From contig NZ_JAUSBV010000010.1 in the NCBI RefSeq assembly GCF_030651915.1, positions 186,001-250,000 of the forward strand: a stretch of 64,000 bases of DNA, given 5' to 3'. Both the position numbers and the translations under genes were made by a program. The notes beneath the pieces were generated by a model that did not search any database, had not been told where the DNA came from, and saw only the letters and a list, made by a program, of their open reading frames with translations. Positions within the stretch are counted from its first letter, which is position 1. Every line of letters begins with the position of its first letter. This DNA is from Parvibaculum sp. (GTDB lineage Bacteria > Pseudomonadota > Alphaproteobacteria > Parvibaculales > Parvibaculaceae). Below are positions 1 to 7,632 of this stretch, piece by piece.

Positions 1-28
1 GCCAGTACTTCGAGGTGCAATCCGGAGT

Positions 29-391
29 TCACTCGTCGAGTGTGCGGCGTCGGTCCTCGAACTCTTCCTTGTCGATTTCGCCGCGTGCGAAGCGCTCCTT
101 GAGGATATCGAGCGCCGTGCGTCCCGCCTGACCGTGATGAGGTTGATGGACGTCGTGACCCGCCCCGCCGAGCCAGCGCACCAGGAGCACAGCGATCGCG
201 ATCACGATCGCGAGGACGAGGATCATTAAGAGCGGGCCGAATATCATGCCGTACCAGCCTCCGCCCCAGTCCATCATGTGTGGACCATAGGCACGTCCAT
301 AGGGCTCCGCCTGCTGGGCCCATGCCAAAGCTGGCGCGAGAGCGATTCCGGCAAGTAGTGCTGCGGCCGATATCGTGCGGGTTATTCTCAT
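29..391 (-). CDS. SHOCT-domain small membrane protein
   Basis: A 120-residue protein of unknown precise role. It opens with a signal-like hydrophobic stretch ending near AWAQQ, has one strong transmembrane segment (about residues 53-75), a His-rich linker, and a C-terminal SHOCT helix pair (LKERFARGEIDKEEFE). SHOCT domains are short C-terminal oligomerisation/anchoring modules. The ATG at 391 was chosen because it overlaps the stop of the upstream TVP38-rhodanese gene in an ATGA arrangement and is followed by a clean signal sequence; an upstream in-frame extension lacks these. It is the last gene of a three-gene coupled unit. Family call is firm, function unknown. Confidence 0.8.
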   Translation of the reverse strand: MRITRTISAAALLAGIALAPALAWAQQAEPYGRAYGPHMMDWGGGWYGMIFGPLLMILVLAIVIAIAVLLVRWLGGAGHDVHQPHHGQAGRTALDILKERFARGEIDKEEFEDRRRTLDE

Positions 392-1440
392 GTCTTTTCC
401 CCTTTCCATGTCTGCTTTGATCGGGATGTTTCGGCGGCCGTTCCGGGATTGCAGGCGTGGCCCATGCCTTCGACGGGGGTCCCTGACCGATTCCATTGCT
501 CCATGCCGCCGCGCAGGACATGGACATCGCGGAATCCCGCTGACCGTAACGTCGCGGCGGCGGATGCCGAGCGCTTATCGGTCCGGCAGACCAGCGCGAC
601 CGGATGATCGCGCAGCGTTTCGATCTCGCCCATCCGGTCCCGGATTTCCCCGAGCGGCATGTTCAGCGCGCCGGAGATATGACCAAGCGGACCGACGAAC
701 TCGTCAGGCTCACGCACGTCGATTAGCGTAATCCCGTTCGTCGCGAGTCGGTTTTCCAGCGTACTCACATCGATCCACCGCGAGCCGGTATCGCCGCGAA
801 GCCGGCGCACCAAGCGCGGCAGGAAGGCGATGGCCGCGAGTAGTCCGAGCGCCATCAGCCCGTAGCGGATCGCAGAGGCATCTCCGGCCAGTGCTTCGCG
901 TCCGGCGTGGCCGAGCCACGTATAGGCGATGGCGCCTGGCGCCATGGCGATGAACGAGGTCGCGACGTAGGAAAGGAGCCCGATGCGGGTGAGGCCGAGC
1001 GCGTAATTGGTCAGGTTGAAAGGGAACAGCGGAACCAGTCGCACGAAGGCCACGAAGCGCCAGCCCTCCGCCTCGACACCCTCGATGAGTCGCTTCAAGC
1101 GCCCGCCGGTCCGGCGCGCCACCCACTTACCCGCAAGATAACGTGCGACAAGAAAGGCCAGGGTCGCGCCGATCGTGGCACCTGCGAGATTGAGGAGCGC
1201 ACCCCAGACAGGCCCGAACAGCGCGCCGCCGGCGAGCGCGAAGAGTGCGCCCGGCAGGAACGCGACGGTGCCCACCGTATAGAGCGCCAGATAGACGAGC
1301 GGGGCCAGAAGACCGAACCCGGCCAGCCATACTTCGACGGCTTCCACATCCAGTTGGTCCCGGTACAGGAGGGTCGCCGTGATTGCGGCTGCCACGGCGA
1401 CGGCAAGGGCGGCGCGCAGTAGAATGCGGCGCGAATTCAT
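388..1440 (-). CDS. TVP38/TMEM64 (VTT-domain) membrane protein fused to a rhodanese domain
   Basis: A 350-residue inner-membrane fusion. Residues about 10-210 form a polytopic VTT/DedA-like domain with the conserved FLPG, GG-LFG and RLVPLFPFNLTNYALGL signatures typical of TVP38 proteins. Residues about 222-330 are a rhodanese domain with the DVREPDEF motif and an active-site Cys at 285 in the loop CRTDKRS. Rhodaneses carry sulfane sulfur on this cysteine. The stop overlaps the next gene's start by 4 bp, and the start overlaps the hydroxylase stop by 4 bp (ATGA). The pairing with an ArsR-rhodanese regulator suggests a role in reactive-sulfur or thiol handling at the membrane (inference). Confidence 0.85.
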   Translation of the reverse strand: MNSRRILLRAALAVAVAAAITATLLYRDQLDVEAVEVWLAGFGLLAPLVYLALYTVGTVAFLPGALFALAGGALFGPVWGALLNLAGATIGATLAFLVARYLAGKWVARRTGGRLKRLIEGVEAEGWRFVAFVRLVPLFPFNLTNYALGLTRIGLLSYVATSFIAMAPGAIAYTWLGHAGREALAGDASAIRYGLMALGLLAAIAFLPRLVRRLRGDTGSRWIDVSTLENRLATNGITLIDVREPDEFVGPLGHISGALNMPLGEIRDRMGEIETLRDHPVALVCRTDKRSASAAATLRSAGFRDVHVLRGGMEQWNRSGTPVEGMGHACNPGTAAETSRSKQTWKGEKT

Positions 1441-2285
1441 CGCTCTTCCTCCCGACGTTCTCTATTGATCGCGTAGCCGCTGGCTGGGCCGCGCAGCGGT
1501 TGAACAAGCATCCGGTCGAGCCAGAGGTCGCGTAGCGTGCGAAACTGCTCGATGCCGATGGTCATACCGTCATGCCCTTTGCGTGGCTGCGCCCGGTAGG
1601 TGCCGAGAAGCCGGTCCCACCAGGGCAGGTTGAAACCAAAATTGGAGTTGGTTTCGCTCGGCAGGATCGAGTGATGCACGCGATGCATGTCCGGGGTTAC
1701 CACGAACAGCCGCAAAATGCGGTCGATCCGCTCTGGGATGTGAATGTTAGCGTGGTTGAACATAGAGGTCGCGTTGAGCAGCACCTCGAAGACGAGCACG
1801 GCGACCGCAGGCGGGCCGAGGACGACAACGACCGCGAGCTTGATGACCATGGAAAGCAGGATTTCGACGGGGTGGAAGCGCAGGCCAGTGGAGACGTCGA
1901 ACTCCAGATCGGCGTGGTGCATGCGGTGCAGCCGCCAAAGCGCAGGCACGGCGTGAAACATCACGTGCTGCAAGTAGATGGCGAGATCGAGCGCCAGGAC
2001 CGACAGGATGAACGCGAGCCAGAACGGAACCTCGAACACATTGAAGAGGCCCCAGCCACGCTCCGCCGCGAGGATGGCCATGCCGACCGCTACGATGGGA
2101 AAGGCCAGCCGCACCAGAACAGTGCCCAGGACGACAACGCCAAAGTTGTTTGTCCAGCGGATCAGCCGAGGAATCTCCCGCCGCCGCCGGGGCACGGCCA
2201 TTTCCCAAAACGCCATGACGCCGAGAATGCCAACAAAGAGCCCCATGCGGATCATTGGTTCGTTGGCTAGTAGGGTTTCGGGCAT
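1437..2285 (-). CDS. fatty acid hydroxylase / sterol desaturase family protein
   Basis: A 282-residue polytopic membrane di-iron oxygenase. The histidine clusters of the family are all visible: HVMFH (107-111), HRMHH (120-124), and HRVHH (201-205), with membrane segments near residues 12-28, 50-75 and 88-110. Members hydroxylate or desaturate sterols, fatty acyl chains or other lipids using O2. Substrate cannot be told from sequence. It is the first gene of the leftward three-gene unit and is divergent from the ArsR-rhodanese regulator, with an 80-bp shared control region that holds a palindrome. Confidence 0.85.
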   Translation of the reverse strand: MPETLLANEPMIRMGLFVGILGVMAFWEMAVPRRRREIPRLIRWTNNFGVVVLGTVLVRLAFPIVAVGMAILAAERGWGLFNVFEVPFWLAFILSVLALDLAIYLQHVMFHAVPALWRLHRMHHADLEFDVSTGLRFHPVEILLSMVIKLAVVVVLGPPAVAVLVFEVLLNATSMFNHANIHIPERIDRILRLFVVTPDMHRVHHSILPSETNSNFGFNLPWWDRLLGTYRAQPRKGHDGMTIGIEQFRTLRDLWLDRMLVQPLRGPASGYAINRERREEER

Positions 2286-2321
2286 TCACAGAGACCTTGC
2301 GTTACGGATATCGGATCTCTA

Positions 2322-2343
2322 CATTCAAACTATCGCTTGAATG
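2322..2343. promoter_or_regulatory. palindromic operator candidate between hydroxylase operon and arsR-rhodanese gene
   Basis: Perfect 7-bp arms CATTCAA and TTGAATG flank an 8-bp spacer. A TATAAT hexamer lies immediately downstream at 2345-2350, so a repressor bound here would cover the -35/-10 region of the rightward gene. ArsR-family repressors typically bind such AT-containing palindromes and autoregulate. Binding by the adjacent regulator is inferred. Confidence 0.6.
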
Positions 2344-2365
2344 ATATAATGTGAGATGCAGGCAG

Positions 2366-3046
2366 ATGTCAATCGCTCCCAAGCAGGCGCTCTATGGAGA
2401 GTTCGCGCTCGTGGCCCGTGCGCTCGGCTCACCGCACCGGCTAGAGATGCTTGAACATCTGGCCCAAAGCGAGCGCAGTGTGGAAGCGCTCGCAGAGCGG
2501 GTCGGCCTCACGGTGGCAAACGCCTCGCAGCATTTGCAGCAACTCAGAAGGGCGGGATTGGTTGTGTCCCGCCGCGAGGGCAAGTTCGTCCTCTATCGGC
2601 TTGTCGACGACACCGTTCTTGATCTGATGACGGCGCTCTCGAACGTGGCGGACCACAATCTGGCCGAGGTTGATCGCATTCGACGCGCGTATTTCAATGC
2701 GCGTGACGATATGGAACCGGTTTCGCGAGACGAACTACTGACGCGAATGCGTGACGGACTCGTCACGGTGCTTGATGTCCGCCCCGCGGATGAATTCGCG
2801 ACAGGGCACCTGCCCGGTGCCATCAACGTGCAGCTCGGCGAGTTGGAGCAGCGGCTCTCCGGTCTCGACCCCGGGCAGGAAATTGTCGCCTATTGCCGTG
2901 GTCCCTGGTGTGTCCTGTCGTTTGAGGCGGTGGCCGCACTGCGGGCGCGTGGCTTCAAGGTGCGGCGGCTGGAGGACGGATTGCCCGAGTGGAGAGCGGC
3001 AGGGCTTCCGGTAGAGCACGGTGCACCGCTACCCAATGCGAGGTAG
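2366..3046 (+). CDS. ArsR-family transcriptional regulator fused to rhodanese domain
   Basis: A 226-residue fusion. The N-terminal ~95 residues are an ArsR winged helix (LGSPHRLEMLEHLAQ, then the recognition region NASQHLQQLRRAGLV and wing RREGKFVLYRL). Residues ~118-221 are a rhodanese domain with DVRPADEF and the active loop CRGPWCV, which contains two cysteines five residues apart. The HTH part has no cysteine, so any thiol sensing would lie in the rhodanese loop. An upstream in-frame GTG at 2351 is possible, but the ATG at 2366 gives a normal ArsR N terminus and leaves a short leader after TATAAT. Likely autoregulated and controlling the divergent unit (inference). Confidence 0.85.
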   Translation: MSIAPKQALYGEFALVARALGSPHRLEMLEHLAQSERSVEALAERVGLTVANASQHLQQLRRAGLVVSRREGKFVLYRLVDDTVLDLMTALSNVADHNLAEVDRIRRAYFNARDDMEPVSRDELLTRMRDGLVTVLDVRPADEFATGHLPGAINVQLGELEQRLSGLDPGQEIVAYCRGPWCVLSFEAVAALRARGFKVRRLEDGLPEWRAAGLPVEHGAPLPNAR

Positions 3047-3310
3047 CACCTGGCGATCGATGAATTGGCAGTTAAGTGCTGGCCCTGCGGCCGCGCTCGC
3101 GTTGCGCAATAGTTGTTCGGAAGATTATGGTTGTGCTTTGTATCAGTCGCTACTCAGAATCCGGCAAGATATTGCAGCAGAGCAGGGGAATCTCGTCGTG
3201 CGCTAAAACGATTGCGGCGCTTGCTGGTTGGCTGGAATGTCCGCTAAAGACTGCTCCGGTAGGCGCGGGCGAGAAGGCCTGAGCCATTGAGCTACAAGGA
3301 TTCAGTTTCG

Positions 3311-3742
3311 TTACATCCCCAATTTCGGTATCTCGATTTTCGGGCAGCGGTTCATGACGATTTTCAGGCCGGCGGCGCGGGCGCGGGTGGCGGCTTCGTT
3401 GTTGACGACGCCGAGTTGCATCCAGACATATCTGGCGCCGATGGCGATTGCCTCGTCGACGACTGCGCCGGCGGCTTCGGAGTTGCGGAAGATATCGACC
3501 ATGTCGATCTTTTCGGGAATGTCGCCAAGCGTCGCATAGACCTTTTCGCCGTTGAGATCGCCGCCGGCCAGACCCGGATTGACCGGAATGACGCGGTAGC
3601 CCTTGCCTTGCAGAAAGCGCATGACCTCGTGGCTGTCGCGGCGCGGATTGGCACTGGCGCCGACAAGCGCAATTGTCTTCGTCTCGCGCAGGATATGCTC
3701 GACGTCGCCGGGTTCGACCTCATTTGCGGTTGAAGGGGGCAT
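3311..3742 (-). CDS. CoA-binding protein (CoA_binding_2, YccU-like)
   Basis: A 143-residue single-domain Rossmann protein resembling the CoA-binding domain of succinyl-CoA synthetase alpha. Visible landmarks are the glycine-rich nucleotide loop [17 protein letters not shown] near residue 30, the VIPVNPG strand, and the terminal NRCPKIE motif conserved in this family. No catalytic role is established. The start at 3742 overlaps the crotonase stop by one base (TGATG), indicating coupled translation; an upstream ATG at 3757 is an alternative. Downstream on its 3' side lies ~260 bp with no supported gene. Confidence 0.85.
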   Translation of the reverse strand: MPPSTANEVEPGDVEHILRETKTIALVGASANPRRDSHEVMRFLQGKGYRVIPVNPGLAGGDLNGEKVYATLGDIPEKIDMVDIFRNSEAAGAVVDEAIAIGARYVWMQLGVVNNEAATRARAAGLKIVMNRCPKIEIPKLGM

Positions 3743-4560
3743 CAGCGGTCTTCCCATTTCGGTTCGCGCTTCTCGATGAAGGCGCCGATGCCTTCCTCGG
3801 CGTCGCGGGCCAGCATGTTTTTGACCATGACCTCGCTGGCATAGTCATAGGCTTCGGCCAGCGGCTTTTCGAGCTGCTCGTAAAAGGCGCGTTTGCCGAT
3901 CGCAACGGTATGCGCCGATTTCGAGGCGATCAGGCGGGCGAGCGTGGCGACGGCGGCGTCGAGTTCTTCGGCCGGGGCGGCGCGGTTGACGAGGCCGATC
4001 TCGACGGCGCGGGCGGCCGAAATCATTTCGCCGGTCAGCAGCATTTCCATCGCCTGCTTGCGCGCTACGTTGCGCGACAGGGCGACCATCGGCGTCGAAC
4101 AGAAGAGGCCAATATTGACGCCGGGGGTGGCGAATTTCGCTTCGGTTGCAGCGATGGCGAGATCGCAGCTGGCGACGAGCTGGCAGCCGGCGGCGGTGGC
4201 GATGCCGTGGATGCGGGCGATGACCGGCTTCGGACAATGAACGATCGCCTGCATCAGGGCGCTGCATTGGCGCATCGTCGCTTCGTAGAAGGCGCGGCCG
4301 CGATCGGCTTCGGTGCGGGCCGATGTCAGCTCCTTCAGGTCGTGGCCGGCGCAGAAGCCGGGCCCGGCGCCCGCCAGCACGACCACGCGGACATTCGCAT
4401 CGGCGGCGAGGCGCGCGAATTCGGCCTGCATCGCGTCCATCAGGTCGCGCGACAGGGCGTTGCGCTGCGCCGGGCGGTTCATGGTCAGGCGGGCGATGCC
4501 GGATTGGTCCTCGCGGATCAGAAGCGGCTCGGCAGCGGCTTTCGCGGCGGACTGGCTCAT
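3742..4560 (-). CDS. enoyl-CoA hydratase/isomerase-family protein lacking canonical catalytic glutamates
   Basis: A 272-residue crotonase-fold protein. The oxyanion-hole segments are present (FCAGHDL at 69-75, HGIATAAG at 118-125). At the positions that hold the two hydratase glutamates this protein has Gln127 (AAGCQL) and Gly147 (ATPGVNIG), a pattern like the ECHDC3 branch rather than true hydratases. The reaction is therefore probably not simple crotonyl-CoA hydration; a CoA thioester ligand is expected from the fold. It is followed with one-base overlap by a CoA-binding protein, so the pair may share a CoA-linked task (inference). Confidence 0.85.
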   Translation of the reverse strand: MSQSAAKAAAEPLLIREDQSGIARLTMNRPAQRNALSRDLMDAMQAEFARLAADANVRVVVLAGAGPGFCAGHDLKELTSARTEADRGRAFYEATMRQCSALMQAIVHCPKPVIARIHGIATAAGCQLVASCDLAIAATEAKFATPGVNIGLFCSTPMVALSRNVARKQAMEMLLTGEMISAARAVEIGLVNRAAPAEELDAAVATLARLIASKSAHTVAIGKRAFYEQLEKPLAEAYDYASEVMVKNMLARDAEEGIGAFIEKREPKWEDR

Positions 4561-4615
4561 GGTGGCGTTTCCCTGTGTTTCTTTCCGGGGAGCATAGCGG
4601 GGTGGCGCGCCGGAG

Positions 4616-5155
4616 TCAGGGGCGCTTCATCCGGTAGAGCACATGGCGCCTCAGCTTGTGGCCTGGGGCCAAGTTGGGGTGGTCGAAGTCGTCCTTCGGA
4701 TCATGGGTCATGCCGAGGCGCTGCATGACGGCTTGCGAGCGCAGGTTGCCGGTGACGGTGAAGGAGACGATTTCGGGGAGGCCGGCTTCGAAGCCATGGG
4801 CCAGCGCGGCGCCGGCGGCTTCGGAGGCATAGCCCTTGCCCCAATGGGCCGGCGCGAGGCGCCAGCCGATCTCGACCGCAGGCGTGAAATGCGCCTCGAA
4901 GGTGACCGGGCGGATGCCGGTGAAGCCGATGAAGGGGGCAATGCCCGGCACTTCGAGGGCCCAGAAGCCATAGCCCATGATCTCGATGTCGGATTTCAGG
5001 ATCGTCGCGACATTGTCGCTTTCGGCGCGGGAGAGCGTGCCCGGGAAATGCTCCATCACCCTGGGATCGGCCGACATAGCGGCGAAGGGCGCGAAGTCGG
5101 CTTCCGTCCAGGGACGCAGGATCAGGCGTTCGGTTTTCAGTGTGACGGGGCGCAT
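4616..5155 (-). CDS. GNAT acetyltransferase, RimJ/RimL-like
   Basis: A 179-residue N-acetyltransferase of the Acetyltransf_3 type. It starts TERLILRPWTEADFAPF, typical of RimJ/RimL relatives, and carries the acetyl-CoA loop as LAPAHWGKGYASEAAGA (motif A, about residues 100-116). Such proteins transfer acetyl groups from acetyl-CoA to amines on proteins or small molecules; the target is not deducible. It stands alone between convergently and tandemly arranged small genes. Confidence 0.85.
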   Translation of the reverse strand: MRPVTLKTERLILRPWTEADFAPFAAMSADPRVMEHFPGTLSRAESDNVATILKSDIEIMGYGFWALEVPGIAPFIGFTGIRPVTFEAHFTPAVEIGWRLAPAHWGKGYASEAAGAALAHGFEAGLPEIVSFTVTGNLRSQAVMQRLGMTHDPKDDFDHPNLAPGHKLRRHVLYRMKRP

Positions 5156-5234
5156 GGCGGGTTCCGGAAAGAAAACGGGACGGCGAGCCTACACGGCCCG
5201 CCGCCCGCCTTCCAAATCCGGAGACGCCGGGACG

Positions 5235-6284
5235 TCAGAACGTCGAGCGGGCGACCGTCGACCAGTCGCGGACGGCGCCGGGCTTGCGGTCGGTCTGCTG
5301 GCCGATCATCCAGCCGGGATAGGTGAGCGTCGGCGCGCTGGCGGCGTCGATGGCAGCGAGGTCTTCGGCATCGAGCGCCACGTCGACGGCGCCGAGATTG
5401 TCCTTCAACTGGGCCTCGGTCTTCGCGCCGATGATGACGGTCGTGACATAGGGCTTGTGTAGCTGCCAGCCGAGCGCTACCTGCGCGACGGTCGCCTTGT
5501 GCTTCTTCGCGATGCCTTTCAGCACGTCGACGATGTCGTAGACCTTCTCGACATCGACGGGCGGGAAGTCGAACTGGGTGCGGCGGCCTTCATTGGCTTT
5601 CGAGTCGCGCGAGAACTTGCCGGAAAGGGCGCCGCCCGCCAGCGGGCTCCATGTCATCAGGCCGAGTTTCTGGTCTTCGAGCAGCGGCACGATTTCGTGT
5701 TCGAGGTCGCGGCCGGCCAGCGAGTAATAGGCCTGAAGGGTGGCGAATTTCTCGAAGCCCCGGCGTTCGGAAATGCCGAGCGCCTTCATGATCTGCCATG
5801 CTTGCCAGTTGGAAACGCCGACATAGCGGACCTTGCCCTGGCGGACGAGGTCGTCCATCGCTCGCAAGGATTCTTCCATCGGCGTGACGGCGTCCCAGCC
5901 ATGGATCTGGTAAAGATCGATATAATCCGTACCGAGACGTTTCAGGCTCGCCTCCACCTGTTGCATCAGGGCGAGGCGGGAGACGCCGACCTCGTTGGCG
6001 CCCTTGCCCATGCGGCCGAAGGCCTTGGTGGCGAGGACGACGTTCTTGCGTTTCGCGCCGAGCGCCTTGCCGGTGATGGTTTCGGATTCGCCGACGGAAT
6101 AGACGTTGGCGGTGTCGAGGAAGTTGATGCCGGCATCGAGCGCGCCGCCGACAAGAGCGTCGGCCTCCTTCTGCTCAAGGCCGGCGACGACGCCGAAGGG
6201 CGAGCCCTTGCCGCCGAAGGTCATGGTGCCAAGGCAGAGACGCGAAACGAAAGTGCCGGTATTGCCGAGTTGTGCGTATTGCAT
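5235..6284 (-). CDS. aldo/keto reductase
   Basis: A 349-residue AKR-family NADPH-dependent oxidoreductase. The catalytic tetrad is readable: Asp57 (FLDTANVY), Tyr62, Lys87 (VLATKAFG) and His128 (LYQIHGWD), with the C-terminal cofactor-binding helix GAKTEAQLKDNLGA. It most resembles the YajO/YakC-type AKRs that reduce aldehydes and ketones. It lies 35 bp downstream of the TetR gene on the same strand, so it is probably transcribed with, and repressed by, that regulator. Confidence 0.88.
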   Translation of the reverse strand: MQYAQLGNTGTFVSRLCLGTMTFGGKGSPFGVVAGLEQKEADALVGGALDAGINFLDTANVYSVGESETITGKALGAKRKNVVLATKAFGRMGKGANEVGVSRLALMQQVEASLKRLGTDYIDLYQIHGWDAVTPMEESLRAMDDLVRQGKVRYVGVSNWQAWQIMKALGISERRGFEKFATLQAYYSLAGRDLEHEIVPLLEDQKLGLMTWSPLAGGALSGKFSRDSKANEGRRTQFDFPPVDVEKVYDIVDVLKGIAKKHKATVAQVALGWQLHKPYVTTVIIGAKTEAQLKDNLGAVDVALDAEDLAAIDAASAPTLTYPGWMIGQQTDRKPGAVRDWSTVARSTF

Positions 6285-6319
6285 GGAGGTTCCCGTCGGT
6301 TTGGGTGTGGAAGGAAATG

Positions 6320-6910
6320 TCAGACGGCGATGGCGTCCCAGCAGGCGTCGATCACGTCCTGCAGGCGGGCATCGCCGGGTTTCGTTGCGCCGGCAATGGC
6401 GCGGGCGGCCAGCGCGTTGAGCGGGCCGGAGATCAGGGATGAGAGAATGTCGGGCGGCAGCGACTTGAAGACGCCGTCGCGATAGCCCTCGCCGAAGAAG
6501 CTGGTGAGCTCGGCCTTGAATTCACCCTGGATCGACTTTCCGGCGTCGCGCAGAAAGGGCGAGAAGGCATATTGCTCGGCGAAGCAGAATTCGCGCGGAT
6601 GCGACAGGCAATAGGCGAAGGTGTTGCGCCAGAGGCGGTCGAAGCGGGCGCGCAGCGGCAGGGCCGGGTCATAGCCCGCAAACATGGCCGCAAGGCGCTC
6701 GCGCTTGATCTCGACATAAAGGGCGTGGATCAGCTCCTCCTTGCCGGCGAAATGACGGTAGATCGTGCCGACGGGGATGCCGGCCGATTTGGCCAGGCTC
6801 GCCATCGAGGCGCCGTGGAAGCCCTCGTCGCTGAAAAGGCCGAGGGCCGCCTCGAGGATGCGGCGACGCTTGGGGTCGCCGGCGGAGGGATTTTCGGAAT
6901 GAACGTTCAT
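6320..6910 (-). CDS. TetR/AcrR-family transcriptional regulator
   Basis: A 196-residue TetR regulator. The N-terminal HTH reads RRILEAALGLFSDEGF, then SMASLAKSAGIPVGTIYRHF with K-ELI following, as standard. The C-terminal ligand domain is not specific enough to name an inducer. The ATG at 6910 was chosen because it gives the normal short N-terminal arm; upstream residues are low-complexity Pro/Arg. No Shine-Dalgarno is visible before it, and the start codon itself sits inside a perfect 24-bp palindrome. It is upstream of the aldo/keto reductase and divergent from a thioesterase, both likely targets. Confidence 0.88.
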   Translation of the reverse strand: MNVHSENPSAGDPKRRRILEAALGLFSDEGFHGASMASLAKSAGIPVGTIYRHFAGKEELIHALYVEIKRERLAAMFAGYDPALPLRARFDRLWRNTFAYCLSHPREFCFAEQYAFSPFLRDAGKSIQGEFKAELTSFFGEGYRDGVFKSLPPDILSSLISGPLNALAARAIAGATKPGDARLQDVIDACWDAIAV

Positions 6911-6916
6911 TCCGAA
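6893..6916. promoter_or_regulatory. perfect 24-bp palindrome over the tetR start codon (probable operator)
   Basis: Arms TTCGGAATGAAC and GTTCATTCCGAA are exact reverse complements with no spacer. The core GAACGTTC with flanking AAT/ATT is typical of TetR-family operators. The palindrome contains the initiation codon of the leftward regulator gene and encodes its first six residues, so bound repressor could block both transcription and, if the transcript is leaderless, its start point. Confidence 0.7.
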
Positions 6917-7028
6917 GAAGGTAGGGAGGGGCGGCGGGGACTGCAAGGGCCGGCGCCGATTTTCTGTTGGGCGGCGGCGCGGGGCCTTGTAAGCAAGCGG
7001 GCGGGGATGAGCGGCGGGAGATGGACGA

Positions 7029-7484
7029 ATGACGGGGCTGAAGCCGGTGATGAGCGTCGAGGCGCTGGAAGACTTCATGGCGCGCGAGTTTCCGCAGATG
7101 CGGGAAGGCGGCGCGCTGACGCGAATCGAGGCGGTGGGGCCCGGTTTCGCGCGGCTGAGGCTCGCCTTTGCCGAACGCAATCTGCGGCCCGGCGGGACGA
7201 TCTCGGGCCCGGCGATGATGGCGCTGGCCGATTATGCGATGTATGCGGCGGTGCTGGCCCATATCGGGCCGGTGGCGCTGGCGGTGACCACCAATCTCTC
7301 GATCAATTTCCTGCGGAAACCGCGGCCGGCCGAGATTATCGGCGAGGCGCGGCTGCTGAAGCTCGGGCGGGCGCTGGCGGTCGGCGAGATCTCGATGTGG
7401 CAGGAAGGGGCCGAGGGCGAGCCGGTCGCCCATGCGGTCTCGACCTATTCGATCCCGCCGAAGCAGGCGAATGGGGTATTATAA
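7029..7484 (+). CDS. PaaI-like hotdog-fold acyl-CoA thioesterase
   Basis: A 151-residue hotdog thioesterase. The family motif is clear at residues 51-72 (NLRPGGTISGPAMMALADYAMYAAV), where HGG of many PaaI proteins is replaced by RPGGT with the acidic Asp68 retained, followed by TTNLSINFLRKP. Members hydrolyse acyl-CoA or aryl-CoA thioesters. The gene is divergent from tetR with 118 bp between starts. Its TAA stop is embedded in a perfect 22-bp palindrome. Confidence 0.85.
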   Translation: MTGLKPVMSVEALEDFMAREFPQMREGGALTRIEAVGPGFARLRLAFAERNLRPGGTISGPAMMALADYAMYAAVLAHIGPVALAVTTNLSINFLRKPRPAEIIGEARLLKLGRALAVGEISMWQEGAEGEPVAHAVSTYSIPPKQANGVL

Positions 7485-7492
7485 TACCCCAT
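7471..7492. repeat. perfect 22-bp palindrome at thioesterase stop codon
   Basis: The arms ATGGGGTATTA and TAATACCCCAT meet without spacer, and the centre contains the stop codon TAA. No U-tract follows (CGGCAAAA), so it is not a classical intrinsic terminator; it could stabilise the 3' end or bind a protein. Confidence 0.7.
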
Positions 7493-7546
7493 CGGCAAAA
7501 GCCTGTTATTTCAGCGTTTTTCGGGCCTCGGGCGTACCGGATGTTG

Positions 7547-7575
7547 TTGACAGGCATCGGGGGATCGCCTAGAAG
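7547..7575 (+). promoter_or_regulatory. sigma70-type promoter of rplM-rpsI
   Basis: A consensus -35 TTGACA (7547-7552), a 17-bp spacer and a -10 TAGAAG (7570-7575), about 57 bp upstream of the rplM start. The following leader contains a GC hairpin. Confidence 0.6.
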
Positions 7576-7588
7576 CAGCGCCGAACAG

Positions 7589-7606
7589 GGGCCGCGATTG
7601 CGGCCC
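7589..7606 (+). other. leader hairpin of rplM mRNA
   Basis: A perfect 7-bp stem GGGCCGC/GCGGCCC with a GATT loop in the untranslated leader, followed 10 nt later by a T5 run (7614-7618). It could be an attenuator or a ribosomal-protein binding structure; not demonstrated. Confidence 0.45.
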
Positions 7607-7632
7607 TTCCAGATTTTTCAGGATGTTTCGCA

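Noticed and set aside
3076-3282. Short open frame between the ArsR-rhodanese gene and the CoA-binding gene
   Set aside because: It starts with GTG without a ribosome site, has no recognisable motif, and overlaps another frame. I see no gene in 3047-3310.
3272-3305. Minus-strand sequence TCCTTGTAGCTCAATGG, matching the 5' half and box A of a tRNA
   Set aside because: No anticodon arm, T-arm (GGTTCGA) or acceptor partner follows in the next 80 nt on that strand. It could be a tRNA relic from an old integration event near the edge of the sulfur cassette, but 17 matching bases alone do not establish that.
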